From positions 1 to 20,143 of the forward strand of contig MEZG01000046.1 in assembly GCA_001775965.1 (NCBI GenBank): DNA of 20,143 nt, written 5' to 3'. The notes below the pieces were generated by a model, which ran no database searches, was not told the origin of the DNA, and saw nothing but the letters and a program-made list of their open reading frames with translations. Made by a program: the position numbers and the translations under genes. The stretch is from Candidatus Bathyarchaeota archaeon RBG_13_60_20. Lineage in GTDB: Archaea; Thermoproteota; Bathyarchaeia; TCS64. Below are positions 7,257-13,819 of the stretch, in pieces (within the stretch, counting starts at the first letter, position 1; every line of letters starts with the position of its first letter).

Positions 7257-7450
7257 GCGTCAGGCAGTTCAGGGTCAGGGGAGAGGTCAACAAGCGCACG
7301 TTCTTCGAGCCCCTCACCTTCAACAAGGTCGTCTCCGCCTCCAAGGAGGAGCACGCCCTCGAGAAGGTCTATGCCGACGTGGGCAGCCGCCACAGGGCAA
7401 AGCGCCGAGAGATCACCATCATCAGCGTGGAAGAGCAGGCCGAGGGGTAG
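7253..7450 (+). CDS. rplX: Ribosomal protein LX (eL20/L18a homologue)
   Basis: The 65-residue product matches archaeal LX, the short homologue of eukaryotic L18a. Typical segments are VRQFRVRGEVNKRTFFEPLT, FNKVVSASKEEHALEKVYAD and the ending strand REITIISVEE. It starts at TTG 7253, whose last two bases form part of the L31e TGA. A strong GGAGGGAG about 5 nt upstream supports this start and suggests coupled translation. Archaeal LX is about 60-80 residues, so the length is normal. Prefoldin alpha begins 6 nt after its stop. Confidence 0.93.
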   Translation: MSVRQFRVRGEVNKRTFFEPLTFNKVVSASKEEHALEKVYADVGSRHRAKRREITIISVEEQAEG

Positions 7451-7456
7451 CCCCAG

Positions 7457-7900
7457 GTGTCCCAGGAACAGGAGAGGCAGCTTCGCCGGCTTGTCACCGA
7501 GATCAGGATGATGGAGGGCACTGTACAGATGCTTGAGCAGAGGCTCCAGTTGCTGAACGCTACAGTCGCTGAGCTAAGGCTTGCCCAGGGAAGCCTTGGG
7601 GACCTGAGGGATGTGGAGCCCGAGAGCAACCTCCTCGTCCCTGTGGGCGGCGGCGTCTTCGTGAACGCCAGGCTGGGGGACATCAGCAAGATAGTGGTAG
7701 GGGTAGGCGCCGGCGTCTCAGTGGAGATGGGGCACGAGGAGGCTGCGGGGGACATCGGCGAGAGGCTCCAGGAGATGGAAAAGGCTCAGGAGTCCGTCCA
7801 GGAGCAGTTGGGCCAGATCTACGCCCAGTTGGAGACCCACCAGGGCATGGCGGAAAGGTTATCTGCGGAGATCCAGAACGCCATCCAGGGTGCACGCTAG
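7457..7900 (+). CDS. pfdA: Prefoldin subunit alpha
   Basis: The 147-residue product fits the prefoldin alpha family, which with beta subunits forms the jellyfish-shaped hexamer that captures unfolded proteins. It has an N-terminal coiled coil (about 1-55, EQERQLRRLVTEIRMMEGTV). A central beta region contains the family signatures NLLVPVGGGVFVNARLGD and KIVVGVGAGVSVEMG (about 58-92). A C-terminal coiled coil follows (about 100-145). The start is GTG 7457. Its position between LX and ftsY is conserved in archaea. Its TAG stop directly abuts the ftsY start in the same frame with no base between them. Confidence 0.94.
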   Translation: MSQEQERQLRRLVTEIRMMEGTVQMLEQRLQLLNATVAELRLAQGSLGDLRDVEPESNLLVPVGGGVFVNARLGDISKIVVGVGAGVSVEMGHEEAAGDIGERLQEMEKAQESVQEQLGQIYAQLETHQGMAERLSAEIQNAIQGAR

Positions 7901-8809
7901 TTGTTCGATAAGCTCCGCCAGGGCCTCAAGGGCATAGTTGAAAGGATAAGCTCGGCGGGCCTCACGGAGAAGGACCTGGACCCGGTCCTCTGGGACCTCC
8001 AGCTACACCTCATAGGCAGCGACGTCTCTGTGGAGGTGGCCGAGCGCATATGCTCGGAGCTGAAGGGGAGGCTGCTGGGGAGGGACGCGCCGCGGTTCGG
8101 TGGCAAGTCAAGGCAGGTGAGGGACGCACTCAAGGAGTCCATTGAGGCGGTCCTGGGTGGCCAGGGAGCCGTGGACCTCCTGGGGATGGCTGCCGACCAC
8201 AAGGGGAGGGGCGAGCCCCTCAGCGTCATGTTCGTGGGCATCAACGGCACCGGGAAGACCACCACAATAGCAAAGGTGGCCAGGCTCCTCATGGACCACG
8301 GTTTCAGCGTCGTGCTGGCCAGCGGTGACACCTACAGGGCCGGGGCCATTGAGCAGCTGGAGGAGCACGGCCGGAGGCTAGGCGTCAGGGTGATACGCCA
8401 CAAGTACGGGTCCGACTCGGCCGCCGTGGGCTTCGACGCGGTCCAGCACGCCAGGGCCCAAGGCATAGACGTGGTGCTCATAGACACGGCGGGCAGGATG
8501 CAGACTAACCGGAACCTCATGGACGAGCTTCAGAAGGTGAAGCGCGTCGTCCGACCCAGCTTAACGTTAATGATCTTGGACAGCCTCATCGGGAACGACG
8601 CCACGGAGCAGGCACTCACCTTCAACCAGGCCGTGGGCTTCGACGCGGCCATCCTCACCAAGGTGGACGCGGACGCCAAGGGGGGCAGCAGCCTCAGCGT
8701 CAGCTACATCACAGGTAAGCCAGTGATCTACGTGGGCGTAGGCCAGGGCTACGGGGACCTGCAGCCCTTCGACGCCAGCTGGTTCGCGGAAAAGCTGCTA
8801 AGTGAGTAG
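7901..8809 (+). CDS. ftsY: Signal recognition particle receptor FtsY
   Basis: FtsY is the SRP GTPase receptor that delivers ribosome-nascent chains to the Sec translocon. The 302-residue protein has a short helical N domain (1-100) and a complete G domain: P-loop GINGTGKTT at 113-121, the SRP-family motif DTYRAGAIEQL at 143-153, DTAGR at 195-199, TKVD at 253-256, and the closing GVGQGYGDLQPF (279-290) typical of FtsY. There is no acidic A domain before the N domain; a compact NG-only form is common in archaea. The start is TTG immediately after the pfdA TAG, so re-initiation is likely. The gene ends 12 nt from the convergent phoU-like stop. Confidence 0.96.
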   Translation: MFDKLRQGLKGIVERISSAGLTEKDLDPVLWDLQLHLIGSDVSVEVAERICSELKGRLLGRDAPRFGGKSRQVRDALKESIEAVLGGQGAVDLLGMAADHKGRGEPLSVMFVGINGTGKTTTIAKVARLLMDHGFSVVLASGDTYRAGAIEQLEEHGRRLGVRVIRHKYGSDSAAVGFDAVQHARAQGIDVVLIDTAGRMQTNRNLMDELQKVKRVVRPSLTLMILDSLIGNDATEQALTFNQAVGFDAAILTKVDADAKGGSSLSVSYITGKPVIYVGVGQGYGDLQPFDASWFAEKLLSE

Positions 8810-8821
8810 AGAGCCACCCGT

Positions 8822-9841
8822 TCATTCCTTGTACTTGTATGCATGGTCTATGGTGAGCTCAGCGATGTCGGCGGCTATGTCACTTATCTTCATGATGTTC
8901 TCGCGAATGGTTATGATGTTGGTGAGCACTGGGGCGCCATGGGCCTCGCTGAACCGTGGCAAGGGCGTGATCTCCATATACAGTTTCCTTATGTCGTCCT
9001 GCCTGTCTATGACGCTATTCGTGGGCTCAACGTCCATGCGCAGGTAGCACTCAACAGCCTTGCTGTATGAGTCGAAGGCGATCTCGGCCGCGTTCACTAG
9101 GATGGCCTGGGCCTCGGCCGGCAGGCTCAGCTGTTCCTCGATCATTTGGCTTAGGCTCTCAGCTATGTTTATCACTCTGTCAGCCGCCCTCTCGATGAGG
9201 TTCACGAGGGTCTGGTAGTCCAGGCAGTCTAGGGGGCTCAGCCCCAGCTCGTTCGCCAGGGACGGCTTGACGGCCGCGCTCCTGATTATCCTCAGGACAA
9301 GGTAGTTGAGCTGGTCCACGTCGTCCTCAAGGGAGATAACCGAGTTGACCAGATCCGCGTCCCAGTTCCTCAGGGACTCGATGGTGTCCCTGAGCATTGA
9401 GTAGGTTATTAGGTGCATCCTCTCGACGCAGGATGATACGGACGCCTTGGACTCGTCTATGAGGGTCTCCAGCTCGGTCCTCTTCGCCTCCGAGTTGATC
9501 ACCATCATGTAAAGCCTCCTCACTATGTCCCTTATCGCGGTCTGCTGGTCCACTGTGAATATCTTCTCGGATGACAGAACGATGATGGAGTAGCCATCGA
9601 GGAACGCGCCTATAATCCTCCTGGTAATGCTCTCCGACCTCTCGTTCTCACTTACGATGAGTTCGATCCTCTTAGGCTCGTCGCCTCTGTCTGGGGTGGG
9701 ATGGATGATCAGTGAGCCATCGCCTTGAATTTGGACGGTTACCGTGTCGCCCTGGTTGAGCCTGTTCATCCTGAGCCACTCCTTTGGGAGCGACATCACC
9801 CTGGAGGACTTCCCGAGGGCCATAATCTTCCGGTGCTCCAT
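8822..9841 (-). CDS. AbrB/SpoVT-PhoU domain regulator (phosphate uptake regulator family)
   Basis: The 339-residue protein combines an N-terminal SpoVT/AbrB-like swapped-hairpin DNA-binding domain (about 1-50, GKSSRVMSLPKEWLRMNRLN then GDTVTVQIQGDGSLIIHP) with two helical PhoU-type repeats. Repeat 1 is at about 120-210, with LEDDVDQLNYLVLRII. Repeat 2 is at about 215-330, with LIERAADRVINIAESLSQMI and IRENIMKISDIAADIAELTI. This architecture is widespread in archaea and is annotated as a phosphate-transport regulator; the PhoU part likely binds metals. The ATG at 9841 suits a leaderless transcript, because an A/T-rich palindrome that could serve as TATA box sits about 27 nt upstream. No pst transporter genes are in the window, so a phosphate role rests on family membership only. 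Confidence 0.88.
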   Translation of the reverse strand: MEHRKIMALGKSSRVMSLPKEWLRMNRLNQGDTVTVQIQGDGSLIIHPTPDRGDEPKRIELIVSENERSESITRRIIGAFLDGYSIIVLSSEKIFTVDQQTAIRDIVRRLYMMVINSEAKRTELETLIDESKASVSSCVERMHLITYSMLRDTIESLRNWDADLVNSVISLEDDVDQLNYLVLRIIRSAAVKPSLANELGLSPLDCLDYQTLVNLIERAADRVINIAESLSQMIEEQLSLPAEAQAILVNAAEIAFDSYSKAVECYLRMDVEPTNSVIDRQDDIRKLYMEITPLPRFSEAHGAPVLTNIITIRENIMKISDIAADIAELTIDHAYKYKE

Positions 9842-9861
9842 CGCGTATTAGTTTGGGCTGG

Positions 9862-9874
9862 ATGATAATATCAT
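9862..9874 (-). promoter_or_regulatory. Palindromic promoter element upstream of the AbrB-PhoU gene
   Basis: ATGATAATATCAT has 6-bp arms around a single central base. It is centred at 9868, about 27 bp upstream of the regulator's ATG, where an archaeal TATA box for a leaderless transcript would be expected. A symmetric site overlapping its own promoter would fit autoregulation by the AbrB-like domain, which is an inference. Confidence 0.4.
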
Positions 9875-9992
9875 TTTTTATGAGCCAGGCTACTTTGATA
9901 CATTAATACGCGCATATATACATATTTACTCATATTAAATGTATTTCGACAATGTATATACTCGGGTTCTGTTTATCGGTACGTGGCCAATC

Positions 9993-10313
9993 ATGGCATT
10001 AACAGAGTTCGCCCAGAAAAGTCTGCAGCGAGACGACAAGGTAAGGAAGACGTACTCGGGGAAGATGGATGGCAGTTACGGCCACCTCATGATCTCAGAG
10101 CAGAAGCTTCTGTTCGTTAAGGAGGAGGGCTTCATCAGGAAGAACCGGAGCGTGACCCTAAACCTCCTCTTCGAGAAGGTGGGTGAAATCAAGCCGACCA
10201 GCAGGTACGAGCTCAACATAGTGGAGAGCGACGGCAGTAAACACAGCTTCGTTGTGGACAACATCCCCATAACGGTGGTGGAGAAGAGCATCAGAGAGAT
10301 GCTGAAAAGGTAG
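9993..10313 (+). CDS. Small PH-like (GRAM/bPH-like) domain protein, function unknown
   Basis: From ATG 9993 the product is 106 residues. Most of it looks like one PH-like beta-barrel: strands around KVRKTYSGKMDGSYGHLMIS, KLLFVKEEGFI, SVTLNLLFEKVGEI, RYELNIVESDG and KHSFVVDN, then a C-terminal helix ITVVEKSIREMLKR. The GxLxxSxxxLxFV pattern is typical of bacterial/archaeal PH-type domains. An upstream in-frame ATG at 9939 would add 18 residues. That stretch has AT-rich codons unlike the rest, so I prefer 9993, with moderate certainty. There is no signal peptide in the short form. It diverges from the AbrB-PhoU gene across an AT-rich region with several TATA-like boxes, and a T7 run follows its stop. 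No specific function can be assigned. Confidence 0.7.
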   Translation: MALTEFAQKSLQRDDKVRKTYSGKMDGSYGHLMISEQKLLFVKEEGFIRKNRSVTLNLLFEKVGEIKPTSRYELNIVESDGSKHSFVVDNIPITVVEKSIREMLKR

Positions 10314-10326
10314 AGGCTACCACCCA

Positions 10327-10333
10327 TTTTTTT
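10327..10333 (+). terminator. T-run terminator after the PH-like gene
   Basis: Seven consecutive T residues begin 13 nt after the TAG stop of the PH-like gene, in GC-rich surroundings. This is the usual form of an intrinsic archaeal terminator and separates this gene from the secE promoter region. Confidence 0.55.
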
Positions 10334-10394
10334 CTGGCGGCTGGGTCAATACGTAAACTTTAACTAGGGACCCTTCTCCGATAGGGTGACAAAC

Positions 10395-10568
10395 ATGGGG
10401 CTAAATGAGTTCCTCCAGTCCGCGGACAGGCTCATAAGGACGCTGACTAGGCCCGACTGGAAGACCTACTGGATGAGCATCAAGATAGTCTTCGCGGGCA
10501 TAGGGGTCCTGGGCGCGGTCGGGTTCCTCATAAGGCTGATATCCGTCACGCTCCAGGGCGGGCTCTAG
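10395..10568 (+). CDS. secE: Preprotein translocase subunit SecE/Sec61-gamma
   Basis: The 57-residue, single-pass membrane protein is the small gamma subunit of the SecYEG translocon. An amphipathic N-terminal helix (LNEFLQSADRLIRTLTRPDW) precedes a transmembrane segment at about 28-52 (KIVFAGIGVLGAVGFLIRLI). The TRPDW..Y motif is typical of archaeal Sec61-gamma. I chose ATG 10395 because GGGTGA lies 5 nt upstream; a GTG at 10386 would add three residues. Its place ahead of nusG/spt5 is conserved across archaea and bacteria. Confidence 0.92.
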   Translation: MGLNEFLQSADRLIRTLTRPDWKTYWMSIKIVFAGIGVLGAVGFLIRLISVTLQGGL

Positions 10569-10598
10569 GGCTCCCTGGGCGCTGTTCGTACCTTTCAG

Positions 10599-10612
10599 CA
10601 ATATTAATATCT
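10599..10612 (+). promoter_or_regulatory. Probable promoter for the nusG-L11 segment
   Basis: An A/T island ATATTAATAT at 10601-10610 stands in the 74-nt gap between secE and nusG. Its centre predicts a transcript start near 10630, giving a leader of about 12 nt to the GTG at 10643. Confidence 0.5.
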
Positions 10613-10642
10613 CTGAGCCCCACAAAGCATGGTGCATCGTGA

Positions 10643-11125
10643 GTGGTCCAATTGTCCGAGAAGACGGTGAAGACATCCCTGTACGCGGTGAAGGTGACCA
10701 ACGGCCAGGAAAGGACGGTAACCCTCATGCTCGCCGACAAGGCGAAGGTCGAGGGCCTCCCCATAGCGGCCATACTGGCGCCCGCCGAGCTTAAGGGGTA
10801 CATCATCGTAGAGGCCGAGAGGCCCCACATGGTTGACGAGCTCATCAGGGGCATGCGCCACACCCGGGAGCGGGTCCAGGGCACCATCAGCCCCCAAGAG
10901 GTGGACCATTACATCGAAACGAAGCCAGTGGTCGAGGGCTTAAATGAGGGCACCCTGGTCGAGGTGATCGCGGGGCCCTTCAAGGGGATGCAGGCCCGAG
11001 TCGTCCGTGTTGACATCGGTAAGGAGGAGGTCACCATCGAGATACTCGAGGCCGCGTTCACGTTGCCCATAACGGTACATGCCGACTACGTGAGAGAGCT
11101 AAAAGGAGTAGATAAAAGTGGTTGA
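10643..11125 (+). CDS. spt5: Transcription elongation factor Spt5 (archaeal NusG)
   Basis: The 160-residue protein has the NGN domain (about 10-95: SLYAVKVTNGQERTVTLML, ELKGYIIVEAERPHMVDELI, GMRHTRERVQG). A C-terminal KOW domain follows at about 98-150 (LNEGTLVEVIAGPFKGMQARVVRV, then KEEVTIEIL). In archaea Spt5 binds Spt4 and the RNA polymerase clamp and couples transcription to ribosomes. The start is GTG 10643, just after an in-frame TGA; a TTG at 10652 is an alternative. The last 8 bases overlap the start of L11 (GTGGTTGA), which supports co-translation with it. Confidence 0.95.
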   Translation: MVQLSEKTVKTSLYAVKVTNGQERTVTLMLADKAKVEGLPIAAILAPAELKGYIIVEAERPHMVDELIRGMRHTRERVQGTISPQEVDHYIETKPVVEGLNEGTLVEVIAGPFKGMQARVVRVDIGKEEVTIEILEAAFTLPITVHADYVRELKGVDKSG

Positions 11126-11603
11126 CAAGTCCTTCAACTTCATAGTCAACGGCGGAAAAGCCACGGGGGGCCCACCCATAGGTCCCGCCCTGGGCCCCAT
11201 GGGGGTCAACATCATGGCCATCGTCAACGAGATTAACGCCCAGACGAAGGAGTACGACGGCCTGCCAGTGCCTGTGGACGTGGTCATTGACACCGACACC
11301 AAGAAGTTCACGGTTAAGGTGGGCATGCTTACCACCTTCGCCCTCATCAGCCAAGCTGCTGGCCTGGAGAAGGGGAGCGGCACACCCAACACAGCCTACG
11401 TAGCCGACATCACCATGGACAAGCTCATAGGCATCGCCAAGAAGAAGCGCCCAGGGCTCTACGCCGCGAGCCTGAAGACCGCTGTACGCGAGGTGCTTGG
11501 AACGTGCCAGAGCGCCGGCGTAACCGTCGAAGGCCGACCCGCCAAGGAGGTCCAGCAAGCCATCAAGGCGGGGGAGTTCGACGAGAAGCTGGCGGAGGTA
11601 TAA
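11118..11603 (+). CDS. rpl11: Ribosomal protein L11 (uL11)
   Basis: The 161-residue product is archaeal uL11, which with L10/L12 forms the GTPase-associated stalk base. The N-terminal signature KATGGPPIGPALGPMGVNIM (14-33) and the RNA-binding C-terminal domain (LISQAAGLEKGSGTPNTAYV, then ITMDKLIGIAKKK and LKTAVREVLGTCQSAGV) are clear. The GTG start overlaps the spt5 stop by 8 nt. Its TAA stop falls inside the TATA-like box of the L1 promoter. Confidence 0.97.
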   Translation: MVDKSFNFIVNGGKATGGPPIGPALGPMGVNIMAIVNEINAQTKEYDGLPVPVDVVIDTDTKKFTVKVGMLTTFALISQAAGLEKGSGTPNTAYVADITMDKLIGIAKKKRPGLYAASLKTAVREVLGTCQSAGVTVEGRPAKEVQQAIKAGEFDEKLAEV

Positions 11604-11607
11604 ATAA
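11599..11607 (+). promoter_or_regulatory. Probable internal promoter for L1-L10
   Basis: TATAAATAA at 11599-11607 overlaps the L11 stop codon. It predicts a start near 11629 and a leader of about 20 nt that holds GAGAGG 8 nt before the L1 ATG. A second A/T-rich box (CTTTAAATTG, 11609-11618) follows directly. In other archaea L1 represses its own mRNA; I could not identify a clear L1-binding fold here. Confidence 0.55.
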
Positions 11608-11648
11608 CCTTTAAATTGTATCTCAGGTGAGATTGAGAGGAACTTAAA

Positions 11649-12293
11649 ATGTCGCTCCCAAGGAACAAGATAATTGAAGCCATCGAGAAGGCCAGGGAGG
11701 CGAGCCCGGCTCGGAACTTCGAGCAGAGCTTCGACCTGGCCATCACCCTGAGGGAGCTCGACATGAACAGGCCCGACCAGAGGGTCAACCTGCGGTTCAC
11801 CCTCCCCAACGGGGTGGGGGACCGCAAGGTGCTCGTGTTCGCCTCGGGCGACCTAGCGCTGAGAGCAAGGAGGGCAGGAGCGGATGCAGTTGTTGAGCCC
11901 GCTGAACTTGATCAGCTTGCGACGGACAAGAAGGCAGCCAAGAAGGCCCTTCAACCATATGACTCGTTCGTCGCTGAGGCACCAATGATGCCCACAGTAG
12001 GCCGCGTCGCAGGCCCCATACTGGGCCCAAGGGGGAAGATGCCCACACCGGTACCCCCACAGGCACCCATAGACAACGTAATCGAGCGCGAGCGAAAGAC
12101 CGTGGTCCTGAGGAGCAGGGACAAGCCCTTCATCCACTGCATAGTGGGGAAGGAGAACATGAGCGACGACGAGGTCGCCCAGAACATAGAGGCCGTGGTC
12201 CAGAACCTGACCAGGGCCACCAAGAGGGGCTTCGCCAACGTGCGCAACATCTACCTGAAGCTGAGCATGGGCGACGCCGTGAAGGTGTTCTAG
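11649..12293 (+). CDS. rpl1: Ribosomal protein L1 (uL1)
   Basis: The 214-residue product is archaeal uL1, which builds the L1 stalk at the E site and in several archaea also represses translation of its own operon. Matching segments are FEQSFDLAITLRELDMNRPD, RVNLRFTLPNGVGDRKVLVF, MMPTVGRVAGPILGPRGKMP (the highly conserved domain-II signature) and the final VYLKLSMG-like strand. The ATG at 11649 has GAGAGG upstream. L10 starts one base after its stop. Confidence 0.97.
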   Translation: MSLPRNKIIEAIEKAREASPARNFEQSFDLAITLRELDMNRPDQRVNLRFTLPNGVGDRKVLVFASGDLALRARRAGADAVVEPAELDQLATDKKAAKKALQPYDSFVAEAPMMPTVGRVAGPILGPRGKMPTPVPPQAPIDNVIERERKTVVLRSRDKPFIHCIVGKENMSDDEVAQNIEAVVQNLTRATKRGFANVRNIYLKLSMGDAVKVF

Positions 12294-12294
12294 C

Positions 12295-13155
12295 ATGTCG
12301 AGTCACATTCCGCAGGAGAAGACGGAGACCGTTCAGGAGGCAGTCGAGCTTCTGAAGGAGTACGAGGTCATAGCAGCCGCGGACCTCAACAAGGTGAACA
12401 GCCTGATGCTCCAGGACATGAGGCGCCAGCTCCGGGGCCGCTTGGAGTTCAAGGTGCTGAAGAACACGCTGATGAGGATCAGCATGGAGGAGGCCGGCAA
12501 GAAGGACATCGGCGGGTTCATCGAGAGGATCGCGGGGCCCAACGTGTTCCTGTTCACCAACGGTAACCCCTTCAGGGTCGCCATGGAGCTGGACTCCAAC
12601 AAGGTCAAGGTGTTCGCCAAGCCAGGCGACGTCGCCCTCAGCGACATCACCATATCGGCCGGCAACTCGGGGCTGAGCCCGGGCCCCCTCATCGGCAAGT
12701 TCGGCTCCCTAGGCGTGCGGACCAGGATCGAGGCGGGCAGCATCTGGGTGGCCCAGGACACGGTGGTCGCCAAGAAGGGCCAGGTCATAAACGAGGACCT
12801 GGCGGACCTGCTGCAGCGCCTGGGCGTCAGGGCCGCCGAGATGGGCCTCAGGGTCAAGGCCGTGTACGAGCGGGGCGAGGTGATACCCGGAGACGCCCTC
12901 ATCTTGGACCTGGCCATGTACAGGCACAGCCTGGAGGCCGCCGTGGCCAACGCGTACAAGGTGGCCGTGGAGGCAGCCTATGTTACGCCCCAGACGGCGC
13001 CCACACTGCTGGCGAAGGCGTACCAGCAGGCGCGGGCCGTCGCATTGGAGGCCGAGTGGCCCACCCGGGACACCGTGGGGCTGCTGGTGGCCAAGGCAAA
13101 CGCGCAGGCCAGGAGCCTGGCCAGCAGGGTCGGCAAGAAGATGGCTCAGGGCTAG
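12295..13155 (+). CDS. rpl10: Ribosomal protein L10 (P0 homologue) without the acidic C-terminal tail
   Basis: The 286-residue product is archaeal uL10, which binds 23S rRNA with L11 and carries L12 dimers. The RNA-binding part is clear (VIAAADLNKVNSLMLQDMRR, GRLEFKVLKNTLMR, NVFLFTNGNPFRV). The archaeal insertion domain follows (SPGPLIGKFGSLGVRTRIEA, then WVAQDTVVAKKGQVIN), and then the helical spine rich in Ala that binds L12 dimers (about 210-280, such as LLAKAYQQARAVALEAEWP). It ends KKMAQG. The Ala/Glu/Lys tail ending GLGALFG, usual in euryarchaeal and crenarchaeal P0, is absent. From memory, thaumarchaeal-type L10 is similarly short. L12 does not follow. Confidence 0.95.
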   Translation: MSSHIPQEKTETVQEAVELLKEYEVIAAADLNKVNSLMLQDMRRQLRGRLEFKVLKNTLMRISMEEAGKKDIGGFIERIAGPNVFLFTNGNPFRVAMELDSNKVKVFAKPGDVALSDITISAGNSGLSPGPLIGKFGSLGVRTRIEAGSIWVAQDTVVAKKGQVINEDLADLLQRLGVRAAEMGLRVKAVYERGEVIPGDALILDLAMYRHSLEAAVANAYKVAVEAAYVTPQTAPTLLAKAYQQARAVALEAEWPTRDTVGLLVAKANAQARSLASRVGKKMAQG

Positions 13156-13168
13156 ACGCCCACCCAAC

Positions 13169-13187
13169 CTTTTTCACTACATTTATC
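13169..13187 (+). promoter_or_regulatory. L10 T-tract and promoter for the phosphoesterase gene
   Basis: A short T-rich run (CCTTTTTC, about 13168-13175) could end the L10 transcript. Immediately after it, TTTATC at 13182-13187 lies about 28 nt ahead of the ATG at 13212, the spacing expected for an archaeal TATA box driving a leaderless mRNA. Confidence 0.45.
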
Positions 13188-13211
13188 GCAGCCCAGGCCA
13201 CATACACCACC

Positions 13212-13817
13212 ATGAATGGTTCTGACCCTCTGAAGCAGTATAAGGAAAGAAGAGACCTGGAGACGAGCGACGAGCCCCTCGGCGAGGTGTCCGCGGGCGG
13301 TGACGCACCCATCTTCGTGGTTCAGAAGCACGCGGCCAGCAGCCTCCACTACGACCTCAGGCTGGAGTCGGGGGGCGTACTGAAGAGCTGGGCTGTGCCC
13401 AAGGGGCCAAGCATGGACCCCGCGGTGAAGCGCCTCGCTGTGCCCACCGAGGATCACCCCATGGCCTACGCGGGGTTCGAGGGGGTCATCCCGGAGGGCA
13501 ACTACGGCGCGGGCACCGTCATCGTCTGGGACCGCGGCACCTTCGCCAACCTCAAGGAGGACAAGGGCTTCGCCGCGAGCCTCGACGATGGCCACGCCAC
13601 CTTCAGGCTGGACGGTGTGAAGCTCCGGGGCGGCTTCGCTCTGCTGAGGACGGGCGAGGGCGGAAAACCCAGGTGGCTGTTCTTCAAGATGAAGGACGGT
13701 GAGGCTAGGCCCGGCTCGGACATCGCCGGGGAGAGGCCGGGCTCCGTGCTTACGGGCCGGAGCCTGGAGCAGGTGGAGGCCGAGGAGGAGCCATCCGACC
13801 TGCCCGACTTCGGTTAA
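13212..13817 (+). CDS. Stand-alone LigD-type DNA 3'-phosphoesterase
   Basis: The 201-residue protein is the phosphoesterase (PE) domain of bacterial LigD in single-domain form. This family trims 3'-phosphates and 3'-ribonucleotides at DNA ends. The metal and catalytic residues defined in Pseudomonas LigD (H42, H48, D50, R52, H84, Y88) appear here with a constant offset of two: H40, H46, D48 and R50 in QKHAASSLHYDLRLE, then H82 and Y86 in EDHPMAY. PEGNYGAGTVIVWDRG and WLFFKMKD are also typical. No ligase or polymerase domain and no Ku gene are in the window, as in the archaeal stand-alone enzymes (Methanosarcina, Korarchaeum). The start at ATG 13212 leaves a leaderless-type promoter upstream. 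Only 2 nt separate its stop from the next gene. Confidence 0.92.
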   Translation: MNGSDPLKQYKERRDLETSDEPLGEVSAGGDAPIFVVQKHAASSLHYDLRLESGGVLKSWAVPKGPSMDPAVKRLAVPTEDHPMAYAGFEGVIPEGNYGAGTVIVWDRGTFANLKEDKGFAASLDDGHATFRLDGVKLRGGFALLRTGEGGKPRWLFFKMKDGEARPGSDIAGERPGSVLTGRSLEQVEAEEEPSDLPDFG

Positions 13818-13819
13818 GG

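Noticed and set aside
5424..8809. Genome-wide UAG recoding (for example pyrrolysine) to explain in-frame TAGs
   Set aside because: TAG is the normal terminator of most genes in the window, and the broken ORF also has a TAA, so recoding is not needed. The pfdA-ftsY junction is kept only as a point to check.
12709..13167. Minus-strand open frame of about 150 codons opposite L10
   Set aside because: GC-rich coding DNA commonly leaves the opposite strand open. The sequence has no recognisable domain, and L10 is certain.
13056..13211. Upstream extension of the phosphoesterase frame into L10
   Set aside because: The extension is an out-of-frame reading of L10. The family N-terminus and a leaderless-type promoter fit the ATG at 13212.
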